The position numbers and the translations under genes were made by a program. A stretch of DNA of 64,000 nucleotides from Xiphophorus maculatus (lineage: Eukaryota; Chordata; Actinopteri; Cyprinodontiformes; Poeciliidae). Location of the stretch: NCBI RefSeq assembly GCF_002775205.1, contig NC_036447.1, positions 7,924,501-7,988,500 of the forward strand. The letters are read 5' to 3'. The notes beneath the pieces are model-generated. The model did no database searches, was not told the origin of the DNA, and saw nothing but the letters and a program-made list of their open reading frames with translations. Below, piece by piece: positions 48,257 to 58,480 of this stretch (its first letter is position 1; each line of letters starts with the position of its first letter).

Positions 48257-48298
48257 TTTCCTCAAAATTTATAAGGTTATTTTTGCATTCATCTAGCA

Positions 48299-49107
48299 CA
48301 GGGGTCTCAAACTCGCGGCCCGCGGACCAACTGCGGCCCTCGGGACGATAGTTTGTGGCCCCGCCTTAATATGAAAGTTTAATGTTAGTGCAGCCCGCGA
48401 GTTTGATATAATTGGCACTTTTCAGTGTTGTGCGCGGAGCTGAACGAACTTACCAATCATGGTGGAGTATATTGCTCTCGGGGGCGGGACATCGGCCGGG
48501 CCTATTTGCATTTTCTATTTGTCATTATTTGCATGCGGTACATGCGCAATTTCCGCTTCACGTGCTTCAGCATCCAGTCTAGACCCGGAAGTTGCTGATC
48601 AGTGTAACGTAATTAAGGTTAGGCGCTGTAACGCTTGGGTTGTGTTTAAGGGAGGAGAGGAGGCGGCAGATTCGTCAGGACGGTCAAAAACTCACAACCA
48701 CACTGGTACTGGGAATTCCCCAGTGTTGTCCTTTAATAAATACGCTCTTCACCAACCTTACAAAGCCCGGTTGAACGGCTGCTATATTATCAGACATGAA
48801 AATTGAGCAGCGTCCAAACAACCCGTAACATTACTAAAAAGTTAGGGAGCTAACATGTCCGTCTAGCACGTTTCTCCCACGCTCTCTACAGAGAAGCTGT
48901 GGCGCATACTTCTGACATCATTAGCAATACTAGAGTATCTTAAAGAGACACTACACAATTACGGCTGTTACAGCGCCTGACTACGGCCTAATATGGTAAT
49001 AGGCGATCAGAAAGGTTCGGCTGAGGAGACCGTGTGTGTGAATGCGGCCTAGCCTCACCCAGACTCTACCTCCAGCGGCCCCCGGGTAAATTCAGTTTGA
49101 GACCCTG
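48299..49107. mobile_element. hAT-type MITE, unit 3
   Basis: ATCTAGCA duplications at 48291-48298 and 49108-49115; CAGGGGTCTCAAACT ends. Confidence 0.88.
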
Positions 49108-49115
49108 ATCTAGCA

Positions 49116-49972
49116 TGTTTGTAGAGGTCTAATTGATCAAATTGAGCTATGAACTTTGACAGGTGAACTTAATGTGACCTTCTCTGAACCTTTGCATGCG
49201 CATTTTGAACTGTTCAGTGTTTCAGTCTTTTATGCACAACTTACAGTTCTCTAACAAAAAAAAATTCACAACAGATGTTTGGTTCACGAAGAGACAGAAT
49301 AAAACATAAAACAGAAAGAGTTATTGTAGACAGTGATGACTTTTGGCAGGAAAGATTTCTTGTAGCGGTCTGCATTGCAGCAAATTTGAAGAAGCCTCTG
49401 ACTGAAGACACTCTATTTTCCCAAAGCAATCTCATGAAGAGGATAGTTTAGAGTGAAACAGATGAAGAGTGAAAAAATCGATCTGCTTCAGCTCCTTCCA
49501 GTGCTGCTATTGCCATCTGAAGAAATGGTCACAAAGTGTGCATGAGCTGGTCAAAAACAGCCAATCAGAACCAGAAGGAGGGTCAAAGTGCTGTCAATCA
49601 AGCTCCTGTACACTGCTTAGTGTATTAATGGAGGAGGAACAACTTACAGTTTCAGGAAAAACTGTTATCTGCCATGCTAACTAGCTTTAGCATTCCTGGC
49701 AGACTCTGTCTATCAGAAATAAGCCGTAGTATATACAAGAGTGTATCAGAACAAAAAAGGAGTAAATTTCCATTAAAAAGCTAAAAAAAAATATATTAAC
49801 TTAATCTCAAAACTTTTGTAGAAAAAACTTTAACATTTCTGAGTTTCAAAAGTCTAGAACAAGTTAGAAAAACTCTGAAATTTTCAGATTAACCTAAAAA
49901 AAATTCTTTAAAAAACCCCAAAACCAACAGCAAAAAAAACCTTGACAATTTCTGGGTTTGAAATGTCTAAAA
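49116..49972. other. Unclassified intergenic sequence, unit 3
   Basis: Matches 7603-8460; no gene. Confidence 0.5.
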
Positions 49973-50092
49973 CAGGGGTCACCGACCTTTTTCAGACTGG
50001 GAGCTACTTCACGGGTCCAGAGTAACACGAAGGGCTACTTATTGATACAGACATAAAGGCTCTTCAGATCACCTATCTGTTATGCTAATTCC
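49973..50092. mobile_element. Truncated hAT-like end, unit 3
   Basis: CAGGGGTCACCGACC end only; cut by the L2-like LINE. Confidence 0.5.
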
Positions 50093-51193
50093 TGCATACA
50101 AGCCCCTGCTGATCAGGACAAAACCTACAGTGAGGCAGGTGAGGGTGTAGACTGAGGGGGCCATGGAGGCACTTCAGGACTGTTTTGGGTGCTCTGACTG
50201 GGAGATGTTCAAGGCAGCAGCAACTTACAATGACCAGATCAACATCGATGAGTACGCCATGACTGTGTCAGCCTACATCAACAAGTGCACAGAGGACGTC
50301 AGCATCACTAAGAACATTATCACCCGGGCCAACCAAAAACCCTGGATGACTAAGGAGGTACGTGAAATGCTAAAAGCACGGAACTCAGCCTGCAAGTCTG
50401 GCGACAAGGAGGCACTGAGGACAGCGAGAGCCAACTTGAACCGTGCTATCAGGTTAGCAAAGCGAACCCACAGTCGAAAAATACAGGAGTTCTTCCACGA
50501 CACCAGCAACACCAGAAGTATGTGGCAAGGCATAAAGGCGATCACAGATTACAATCCATCCTCCCCCCAGTGGGTGAAGTTGATGCTGACTTTCTAAATG
50601 GACTCAATAACTTCTTTGGGAGGTTCGAGGCACTGAACAGTACTCCGGCAAAGAAAACTGTTCCCACCAGGAAGAGGAGGCACTCTGCCTGGACACAGCC
50701 GATGTGTTGAAGACTCTGAAAAGAGTCAACCCACGGAGGCCCCAGGCCCCGACAACATACCTGGGTGGGTGTTCAGGGAATGCGCAGGTCAGCTGGCTGG
50801 TGTCCTAACAGACGTTTTTAACACCTCACTGGACCAAGCCACAGTGCCAGCCTGTCTCAAAACTGCCTCCATCATTCCGGTGCCAAAGAAACCTCAAGTC
50901 ACCTCTTTCAACGATTACCGGCCTGTGGCACTGACTCCCATCATGATGAAGTGCTTTGAAAGGCTGGTAAAAGTCTCCAGAGACTCCCCCCCACATTCGA
51001 CCCGTTCCAGTTTGCCTACCGCCGAAACCGCTCCACTGAGGACGCCATCTCCTTCACCCTACACCTATTCTGGAGTAACCTCACAACATTGGAAGCTCAA
51101 CACACTGTCCTGAGCCGTATGCAACGAAATTTCGTTCTGTATACACCCTGTGCATGCAAAATGACAATAAAGTCAGTCTAAGTCTAAGTCTAA
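50093..51193 (+). pseudogene. Internally deleted L2-like LINE, unit 3
   Basis: Open pieces lie at 50163-50597 and 50769-51113. The reverse-transcriptase start ([24 protein letters not shown]) runs into the 3' end of the element at about 51100, so the catalytic domain is absent in every copy. The (CTAAGT)n tail ends at 51193. Confidence 0.87.
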
Positions 51194-51891
51194 ATGTTCT
51201 TGGCTCAGCCTCTATAACAATAATACATATATGTATATATGATTACATGCTGCCTGATCATATTAATGTTAGGGACTACTCACAGTAGTTATCAGTAATA
51301 ATTTACCATGGCAGATATGGTTAATTGCTATATTGTGATCAGAAGTTCTTGGTTCAGAGTTTTAAGTTTGATTCCCTTTTGGAGATTTTCTGTGTGATGA
51401 TAAATTGCCCACCAGTGACTGAGAGCCTGGATTGGTGCTGCAGCTGCAGGGCTGGACGAACTGAGTACCTTGAGATTTTCCTTTGAATAAAAAAAAGAAA
51501 AGAATAGTTCTTGTTTTATTATCTAACCCTCTTTACTATTAACAAAACTGTGGAGAAGAAAATATATTTTGTGTCCAAAGATATTGTACACACAGCTGTG
51601 TAGAGTCTGTGGGGGTGAGGTGGGGCACAAAGCCTAAATCTGATTGGTCAGTTTGCTTTTGTTTATTTCACGGGTTGGCGTTTTTCTGTAAGCTAAACAT
51701 GAATGAGTGGAGTTTGAACCTCCCGTAGTTCTAAGATCCCACCTGAGCTTCTTACAGTGTGCGGTTCTGGCGGGTCGCCGGTTTATTTGCTTTTTTCAGG
51801 TTTCGCCAACTGAATAACTGACGGGTCACCCGCTGGCCGACACCAGCAGATGCGCTGGGGGAAACCCTGGATATATGTATAAACATCAATG
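51194..51891. other. Unclassified intergenic sequence, unit 3
   Basis: Matches 9683-10380; nothing recognised. Confidence 0.4.
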
Positions 51892-52684
51892 ACTCCTGGA
51901 TTTCTGGGCTTCTCACCCTTTCTCTAAGGGAGCCCAGAGACCCTGCGGAGAAAACCCCTCCAGGATAACAAGGCAGTTCCCAGGAGGGGCACTCTCCAGT
52001 ACCCCCTCCAAGGACTTAAAAAGGCTGGGTAAACAGTCAGAACCCGACCCAAACCCGTAGGTAGAGGGAGAGGCTGTCCTCTTGTTCACCCCAACGCACC
52101 AAGGCGGGAGGCAACAAGTCAGCCCACTCCTGCCCAGCGCCTCTCACAAGGGCAACTCCAGGGTGGAAAACATCCAACCCGAAGAGTTTTTACGGCGCTA
52201 GTGGCTCGTATTTTTCTGACAGTAGGCAGACAGGAAGGAGGGGGAGGAGAGGGGGCAAAGGTCATCGAACCCGCGACGTCCGTTTCGAGGACTAAGGCCT
52301 CCAAACGTGGTGCGTGCTAACCCCCTGCGCCACCACAGCACGCCCCGAGTCCGACTACTTCTAGCCGGAACCCATCGGCTCTTTTCGGGCTGAGCCCGGC
52401 CGGGCTCTGTGGGTTAAAGCCCGGCCACCAGGGGCTCCCCAACGTGCCCCACCCCCAGGTCTGGCTCCAGGGTGGGACCTCATGTACGGGCGAGCAGAAC
52501 CACTGTTTCCAATGGTCGTTTTCATCATAAGGGATCTTTGGGCTGCACTTGGTCTGGTTCCTCACCTTGGACCTGTCTGCATTGGGTGGCCCTACCAGAG
52601 GCATGAAGCCCCGACAGCAAGACTCCTAGGATCACTGGGACACTCAAACCCCCCCACCACGATAAGGTGGCAGCCCATGGAGGG

Positions 52685-52687
<3 letters not shown>
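51892..52687. repeat. GC-rich fish interspersed repeat, unit 3
   Basis: Matches 10381-11176, followed by a (TG)n tail. Confidence 0.6.
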
Positions 52688-52738
<51 letters not shown>

Positions 52739-52772
52739 TGTGTGTGTGTGTGCGTGTGTGTGTGTGTGGGTG

Positions 52773-52809
<37 letters not shown>
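52688..52809 (+). repeat. (TG)n microsatellite, unit 3
   Basis: About 122 bases with GG and CG interruptions. Confidence 0.97.
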
Positions 52810-52813
<4 letters not shown>

Positions 52814-53701
52814 ATGAAGTAACCTATTAATTATGTAAGACAGAGAGAAAATGAGAGAGAGAGGAAGAAAGTTGTTTTTTAAGATGAGGAAACAAACTCA
52901 ATGTGGTGGGAAGCAAATTCTGACCTTGGGTCCAGTTGTGAGGTGAAATGTATCTTTGTAGTTTAAAAAAAAAGATTTTTAGGCTCTAATAAAGTTTTTT
53001 AGGCCGTTATTTAACAGGCTGAACAGGAAATTGGGAGGAGAGAGAAGGAAATGACATGCAGCAGATTCCCCAGGACTGGGAATTAAACCCAGGTTGACAA
53101 ACAAAACCTAGAAGTAACGTCCTAAACAAAACATAATTTACAGTTTTACTGTAAATCTGGTTAAAAAAATGACGGAATTATTCATTTCTTAGCCCCTTTT
53201 CCTTCTCTTTTATACAAGCAGACAGAACATAAGCTCAACAACACAAAAGCTTCATATTTATTACAAAATATTCATCTAAGAATCGATTTCTTCCTGTAGT
53301 GGAAATGATTTCTGATTAAGTTTTCTGTTTTCATACTTTCATGGATTGTTCTTCTTTTTACCTTTTCTACACTTTTTCATGTTAAATTGCACTTTTTTGT
53401 TAAGTTTCTAATATTATCTTGAATCTGTATTTCTAAATAAAGACTAACTGAAAGATCCCACAGTAACTTTTATTTTTGATAAAACCTGTTTTTTCTTATA
53501 ACAAACAAACCAGATAAAACAAGTTTGGGCTTCTTCAGGGTCCAGAGTATTAAATTATGATTACAATTATCATCTATTACTATGTACAGATTAAACTCTA
53601 ATCTTCATTTAACATCCTGGAACCTGAAGAATCCAAACCTGTTAAATCAGCTTTTTTATGTTTGGTATAAAAAGAAAAACAGGATTTATCAAAGAAAAAC
53701 A
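52810..53701. other. AT-rich intergenic sequence, unit 3
   Basis: Matches 11297-12185; no gene. Confidence 0.5.
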
Positions 53702-53921
53702 GGTGAATGGACTGAACTTGTGTCGTGCCTTGCTAGTCATGTTGACCACTCAAAGCGCTTCACACTACAGTCACATTCACACCGACATGCAGGTTGGAGG
53801 GCAACTTGCCGCTAAGTGCCCCGCCCTGGGGCAGCTCAACATGTGGCTGAGGAAGCTGGAATCGAACTTACAACCTTCTGGTCACAAGACGACCACTCTA
53901 CCCACTGAGCCACAGTCGCAC
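53702..53921 (-). mobile_element. tRNA-headed SINE, unit 3
   Basis: The head reads GTGGCTCAGTGGGTAGAGTGG here, the closest of the three to a tRNA A box. Unit 3 differs by a handful of substitutions from units 1 and 2 in this stretch. Confidence 0.77.
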
Positions 53922-54236
53922 TAAAACAGCCACTGCATGATCCTTTTGCTAGTCTTCTTTAAAATACAGGTTTAAACAGTTTAATGAGCTACAATTCAGT
54001 GCAATTTAATATAAAAAGTGAGTAGAAAAGATAAACTAAAGGACAAACCATAAAAGCACAAATACAGTGAAAATAAACAGAAATTATTACTATTAAAAGA
54101 AGACATTTTAACTCTTAAATCAATTCGTTGCTATAAAAATTGAGCCCAGTGTTGTTGCGGCGCTAAAGCAGCGAAGGGAAAAGGGCTAACGTACGGCTAA
54201 TTCAATTAATTTGACAAGTTTAACAATAAAGCTGCA
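53922..54236. other. AT-rich intergenic sequence, unit 3
   Basis: Matches 12406-12720; nothing recognised. Confidence 0.45.
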
Positions 54237-54431
54237 CACGTGTTTGGGGTTTCTTCAAATCTTTGGGGGCAATTTGCAGTGACCAACTGACCTGACCGAC
54301 ATGTTTTAGGAGATGTGGGGGGAAACCGGAGCACCCGGAGAAAACCCACGCAAACACGGGGAGAACATGCAAACTCCACACAGATGGTGTCTGTGAAGAC
54401 GCAGCGCTAACCGCTGCACCACCGTGCTGCC
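54237..54431 (-). mobile_element. SINE-like repeat (GGCAGCACGGTGG type), unit 3
   Basis: Same repeat as at 12721-12915. Confidence 0.7.
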
Positions 54432-54658
54432 CACGTTTTTTCCAATTGGGTTGGGAAGGGATCTATTTTCTAGTTTGTCAATGGGGGGAAAACTTTTTAA
54501 ATTTGGTCTTGACGGAGCGTGGCATGGCGCCCCGTTCACAGAGGCTACATCCTCCATGCGTTTGATTCCAGTCCTTGGTTCGTCTCCTGCACGTCTTTCT
54601 CCTTCTCTAAATATCAAAATCAAGAACTTTAGACATGATCTTGATTGTCTTTACTCGT

Positions 54659-56803
54659 TTATTTCTTTTTTGGCTTCTTACATCGCAGAAAGTTTCGTAC
54701 CTTCTTCCAAAAGGAAATTTTAGATTTTTTCCTTTTACCATCTGGATCCTCCAAATCCTCCAGGATGGTTTCTCCAGCAACCTCGGTCTCTTCTGAGGAT
54801 TCTGGATCAGTGGAAGAACCTGGTAAAGGTTCTCCTGCGAGATCCTCCTCTGAAGAAACCTCTTGATTTAAGACTTTAACTTGGTTCTGTGAATCATCTT
54901 CTTCCTTCTCTTGGGAAACCGTGATGGGTTGTTGTTGGAAACCTTCTTCCTCGGCTCTGAGACTGTCGGCCAGCAGTAGGTCGTCTCTTTCTCTTTGTAA
55001 ATCGTTTTTGTAAATCTTCTGTTCGTATGTCTCAACCTGCTGCTGTATGTCCATAATGTCTCTTTCATATCTACATTTTAGCTCCTCGTAGAGAGTGTGA
55101 ATCTGGTCCAGTTCATGCAGCATTTGCTTCTCCCTCTTTTGCCGAATTGAGATTTCTCCTGACATTTTGTGGAGGAGCTCCTCCTTCTCAGCTCTCATAT
55201 TGTCTAGAAGCTTCATGTTCTCCTCTGTTTTCTCCAGGTGAGCTTTTCTCTCCTGCTCTACCTGATGCTGGCATGTCTCAACCTCCTTCTGTAAATCCAT
55301 ATGGTCTCTCTCAAACCTGCGTTTTAGCTCCTCATGCGAAATGTGAAACTGATCCAGTTCGTTCAGCAGCTGCTTCTCTCTCTTTTGAAGAATAGTGATT
55401 TCTCCTGACATTTTTAGGAGGAGCTCCTCCTTCTCAGCTCTCATATTGTCTAGAAGCTTCTTGTTCTCCTCTGTTTTCTTCAGGTGAGCTTTTCTCTCCT
55501 GCTCTACCTGATGCTGAAGTTTTTCGACTTCTTGTTTCAGCGCAGAATGTTTTCTCTCTTGGATAAGCTTTTCTTTCTTTTCTTTCTTTGAAAGAGCAGC
55601 TTCCTCCTGCTTTACCTTCTGTTCGTATGTCTCAACCTGCTGCTGTATGTCCATAATGTCTCTTTCATATCTACATTTTAGCTCCTCGTAGAGACTGTGA
55701 ATCTGGTCCAGTTCATGCAGCATTTGCTTCTCCCTCTTTTGCTGAATTGAGATTTCTCTTGACATTTTGTGGAGGAGCTCCTCCTTCTCAGCTCTCATAT
55801 TGTCTAGAAGCTTCATGTCCTCCTCTGTTTTCTCCAGGTGAGCTTTTCTCTCCTGCTCTACCTGATGCTGGTATGTCTCGATTTCTCTTGACATTTTGTG
55901 GAGGAGCTCCTCCTTTTCAGCTGTCAGCTTGTTGATGAGCTGCAGATTCTCGTTGTCTCTTTCTATGTTGGCATCTGTCGCATGTCTCACTTCCTCCTGA
56001 TATCTATCCATGTCTTGCTTCAATCCAGAAACATCCCTTTCGTATTTACAATTGAGCTCATTGTATGAACATTTCAGCTGAATTAATTCCTCCTGCAGAA
56101 GTTTCTCACTGCCTTGCAGGAATGTGATCTTTTGAGACATTTCTTGATACATTTCATCCTTTTCAGCTCTCAAGTTCTCCAACAGCCGTTGTTCTTCACT
56201 GAGCCTCGCTTCATCATACTTTTGTGTCTCGGCCTCCTGCCTCAGCAGAGCATCATCTGCTTCATACTGGGAACGCAGCTCCTCGTATGAAGTCTGGAGT
56301 TGGTTCAGTTCTTCTTGGAGGGCCAGACTTTTCTTTCTCTCAGCTTGTATTTCAGCTACAAACGCTTCCCGGCTGAGGAGGTGGGCCACCTTTAACTCCT
56401 CAAAGTCTTCTTGCAAGTTCTTCTTCTTCATGTACTTCACATCGTTGTGAACCTTAGAAGCAATGACCGCAGCGTTAAGGACTGCTGGATCGCTGAACTT
56501 CTCTAGTCTCTCAAGTTCCCTCTTTGCCTCCTTGGCCTCGTTGATAAAGGTTTCTTTGAGAGCTTTCTGCTTCTTTAACTGGAGTTTCGTCTCTTCCAGC
56601 TCGGCCTCCAGGTGGGCCAGTTTCTGGTTGTCTTCAACCCTCCCGGCTCTCTCCATTTCCAGGGCGTAGCTGAGTTCTTGGATTTCCCCGTGAAAGATTC
56701 TCGGGTGTGCAGGAGGGAACCTGCCTTGGGGGTTTTGCTGGCCTCCCCTTCTCGCGTGGGGTCCCATCGTTCCACTGCGGTATCTCGGCGTATAATGAGA
56801 CAT
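54659..56803 (-). CDS. Coiled-coil protein of unknown function, intact ORF, unit 3
   Basis: A 714-codon single open frame. The start MSHYTPRYRS is supported by an in-frame TAG three codons upstream. A short basic, Pro/Gly-rich head (1-40) precedes an almost continuous coiled coil (about 40-620) rich in E, K, Q and L. It contains repeated modules with cores such as AEKEELLHKMS (from about 212, 295, 337, 454 and 536) and YERDIMDIQQQVETYEQK (about 379 and 579). An acidic Ser/Glu-rich stretch (630-690) follows, and a basic amphipathic tail ends KPKKK. It resembles golgin- or trichohyalin-like proteins by composition only. No membrane segment or signal peptide. Three TGACATCA motifs lie upstream. 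Confidence 0.85.
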   Translation of the reverse strand: MSHYTPRYRSGTMGPHARRGGQQNPQGRFPPAHPRIFHGEIQELSYALEMERAGRVEDNQKLAHLEAELEETKLQLKKQKALKETFINEAKEAKRELERLEKFSDPAVLNAAVIASKVHNDVKYMKKKNLQEDFEELKVAHLLSREAFVAEIQAERKKSLALQEELNQLQTSYEELRSQYEADDALLRQEAETQKYDEARLSEEQRLLENLRAEKDEMYQEMSQKITFLQGSEKLLQEELIQLKCSYNELNCKYERDVSGLKQDMDRYQEEVRHATDANIERDNENLQLINKLTAEKEELLHKMSREIETYQHQVEQERKAHLEKTEEDMKLLDNMRAEKEELLHKMSREISIQQKREKQMLHELDQIHSLYEELKCRYERDIMDIQQQVETYEQKVKQEEAALSKKEKKEKLIQERKHSALKQEVEKLQHQVEQERKAHLKKTEENKKLLDNMRAEKEELLLKMSGEITILQKREKQLLNELDQFHISHEELKRRFERDHMDLQKEVETCQHQVEQERKAHLEKTEENMKLLDNMRAEKEELLHKMSGEISIRQKREKQMLHELDQIHTLYEELKCRYERDIMDIQQQVETYEQKIYKNDLQRERDDLLLADSLRAEEEGFQQQPITVSQEKEEDDSQNQVKVLNQEVSSEEDLAGEPLPGSSTDPESSEETEVAGETILEDLEDPDGKRKKSKISFWKKVRNFLRCKKPKKK

Positions 56804-56939
56804 TTTCTCCTAAATACAATCACTAAAGTTGTCGATCGGTAAACTACCTTAAAGAGCTTTGCGCACGTCTGAACTGGTCAGTGATATTGCAAGCAATGAA
56901 AAATATGCAGAATTGTGTTGCATACAATTCTGCAGTTGA

Positions 56940-57003
56940 TGACATCACAGACTGCACCGCCAGTGACATCACAGAGTCTTCCTTTGCTGGTGGTGTGACA
57001 TCA
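56940..57003. promoter_or_regulatory. Three TGACATCA motifs upstream of coiled-coil gene, unit 3
   Basis: At 56940-56947, 56964-56971 and 56996-57003, ending about 115 bases before the right edge of array homology. The promoter region is therefore duplicated with the gene. Confidence 0.4.
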
Positions 57004-57119
57004 TTCCACCACCAAATATCTCACTCTTTATTCTTGTTTACATTCAAAATAGTCCATGATTCACTCGTTTTTATCCCAAATATCAGGGCATCAAACTCAT
57101 TTCCATTTTGGGCCAAAAT

Positions 57120-57857
57120 CTGAATGTTCATACAGGGCCTGTTGCACCAGATCGTACTGATAAAAACCAATTCAGTTGTTAAAATATCAATATATAGGTG
57201 TTTCAGCATTCAATAATTCTTAAAATAACATAATATTGAACATCTTTTCACACTAATCAGTCCATCCAGGATTGTTTTTGTGGTTTTCTGCAATCATCAC
57301 AGATTTTGTGGTGCTAATTTAGAAATATTTGTAAGGAATTTTTACGATATTTGAGCTAATATATGATGTTAAATGTTTTCTTTTATTAATCACTCTATCG
57401 GTCATGCACTATAACTTGACATCAAGCAAGGCTGAGACAGAGGTCACCAAATGTTTTTGGCCAATTTTGAGAAAAAGTTTTGATAAACTCAGAAAAAATG
57501 TGGGGATCTGTTGATTTCTGTGGTTATTTATTTATAACAACATGAAAAAGTAAAAGATAAAAACTATAACTATTGATTTCTAAATCTTGTTGAAAGTTGG
57601 GTCGGATTGATTAAGCCTTGTTTTTATTATCAGGCTAAAGACTCAAAAATTGTAAAAGAGCGATAGTTGTACTAGTATTGTTGTGTCTTGTTCATTGTTG
57701 TCATAGCAACTGCATACCATGGCTGTCAGTTAAAATAAAGAAAGTTGTAATCTATATTTTCAGCTTATTTTCATTAGCTTTTTAAAGGCACAATGTCGTT
57801 CTTATTATAAATAGTTTTTCTCCATTAATTCCTGTTTGTACTTATATCAGCAGAAAT
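57120..57857. other. Single-copy sequence right of the array
   Basis: AT-rich; no gene seen. 57120-57352 is absent from the inner junctions, and 57353-57368 is the 16-base stretch shared with them. Confidence 0.6.
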
Positions 57858-57968
57858 GTTTCAGTGTTTATTTTGTTTCAGTGTTTATTTTGTTTCAGTG
57901 TTTATTTTGTTTCAGTGTTTATTTTGTTTCAGTGTTTGTTGTTTTGTTTCAGTGTTTGTTGTTTTGTT
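57858..57968 (+). repeat. Minisatellite, 17-20 bp period
   Basis: Tandem TTTCAGTGTTTATTTTG units (about four), then two longer TTTCAGTGTTTGTTGTTTTG units. Confidence 0.95.
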
Positions 57969-58350
57969 ATTTTGCTAACAGCAGACGATGCTAGCCCATA
58001 TGTGAATGTAGCATTACATTATGTACTGTAGCTGCAGACAGAACAGCTTGTGTACATCAATCGGACCAGAGACCGCTCCAAAAGCAGGAAGTGAACTACA
58101 GTGCAAGGCATTCTGGGTAAATACAATCAAAACAAATGTGCTAGCCTAGCGCTAGCAGGAGAAATGGTTTATAGAAATGGAGCGTCAAGTTCATACTTGT
58201 GAATTTATCAGTCATTAATAGTTCACACCTTCTCGCACACAGGATCACAATGTCAGTCATAATGTTTCATAAGTCTGTTTGTTCTTCCTTAGTAAGATCC
58301 CCAGAGTGAGCTGCAGTTATCTTATCCTTGAATCGCTGGTGAATTTCTTC

Positions 58351-58388
58351 AGATCCGGAAGTGGTTTGACGTCATCCGGTGGTCAAAT
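58351..58388 (+). promoter_or_regulatory. ETS and CRE promoter elements before a first exon
   Basis: An ETS-type ATCCGGAAGTGG and a full palindromic CRE (TGACGTCA, from about 58367) lie within 40 bases of the ATG at 58389. TATA-less ETS/CRE promoters are common for housekeeping genes. Confidence 0.6.
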
Positions 58389-58480
58389 ATGGCTGGATCT
58401 GGCATCGCTATCAGGCTGCATGAGTTCAGAGAGTCTCAGGACTCCAAAGAACTCGACTGGACCGCAATTTTACCTAAAAG
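58389..58480 (+). CDS. First coding exon of an unrecognised gene
   Basis: ATG in a reasonable context (CAAATATGG), 30 codons (MAGSGIAIRLHEFRESQDSK... ending WTAILPK) plus two bases, then a GTTAGT splice donor at 58481. An ETS/CRE promoter sits directly upstream. I do not recognise the protein. No matching downstream exon was found in the remaining 5.5 kb, so the next exon may be small or beyond the window. Confidence 0.55.

Larger units (their letters stand above)
1..57119. repeat. Tandem segmental duplication, about 20.7-kb units (three in window)
   Basis: Position 1 aligns with 20771 and 41509, and the order of every element between these points is the same in each copy, including target-site duplications of nested insertions. 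The whole mosaic was therefore assembled once and then duplicated as a block. The period is 20,770 then 20,738 bases. The copies differ by sparse substitutions and many 1-2 base length changes. The right edge of homology is 57119, just upstream of the third coiled-coil gene. The junctions lie at 15607-15622 and 36341-36356, where the end of one unit meets the tpcn3-side start of the next. The left edge of the array is outside the window. Confidence 0.97.

Noticed and set aside
57858-57968. Regular repeats resembling a CRISPR array
   Set aside because: The units are directly contiguous with no unique spacers, in eukaryotic DNA; it is a minisatellite.
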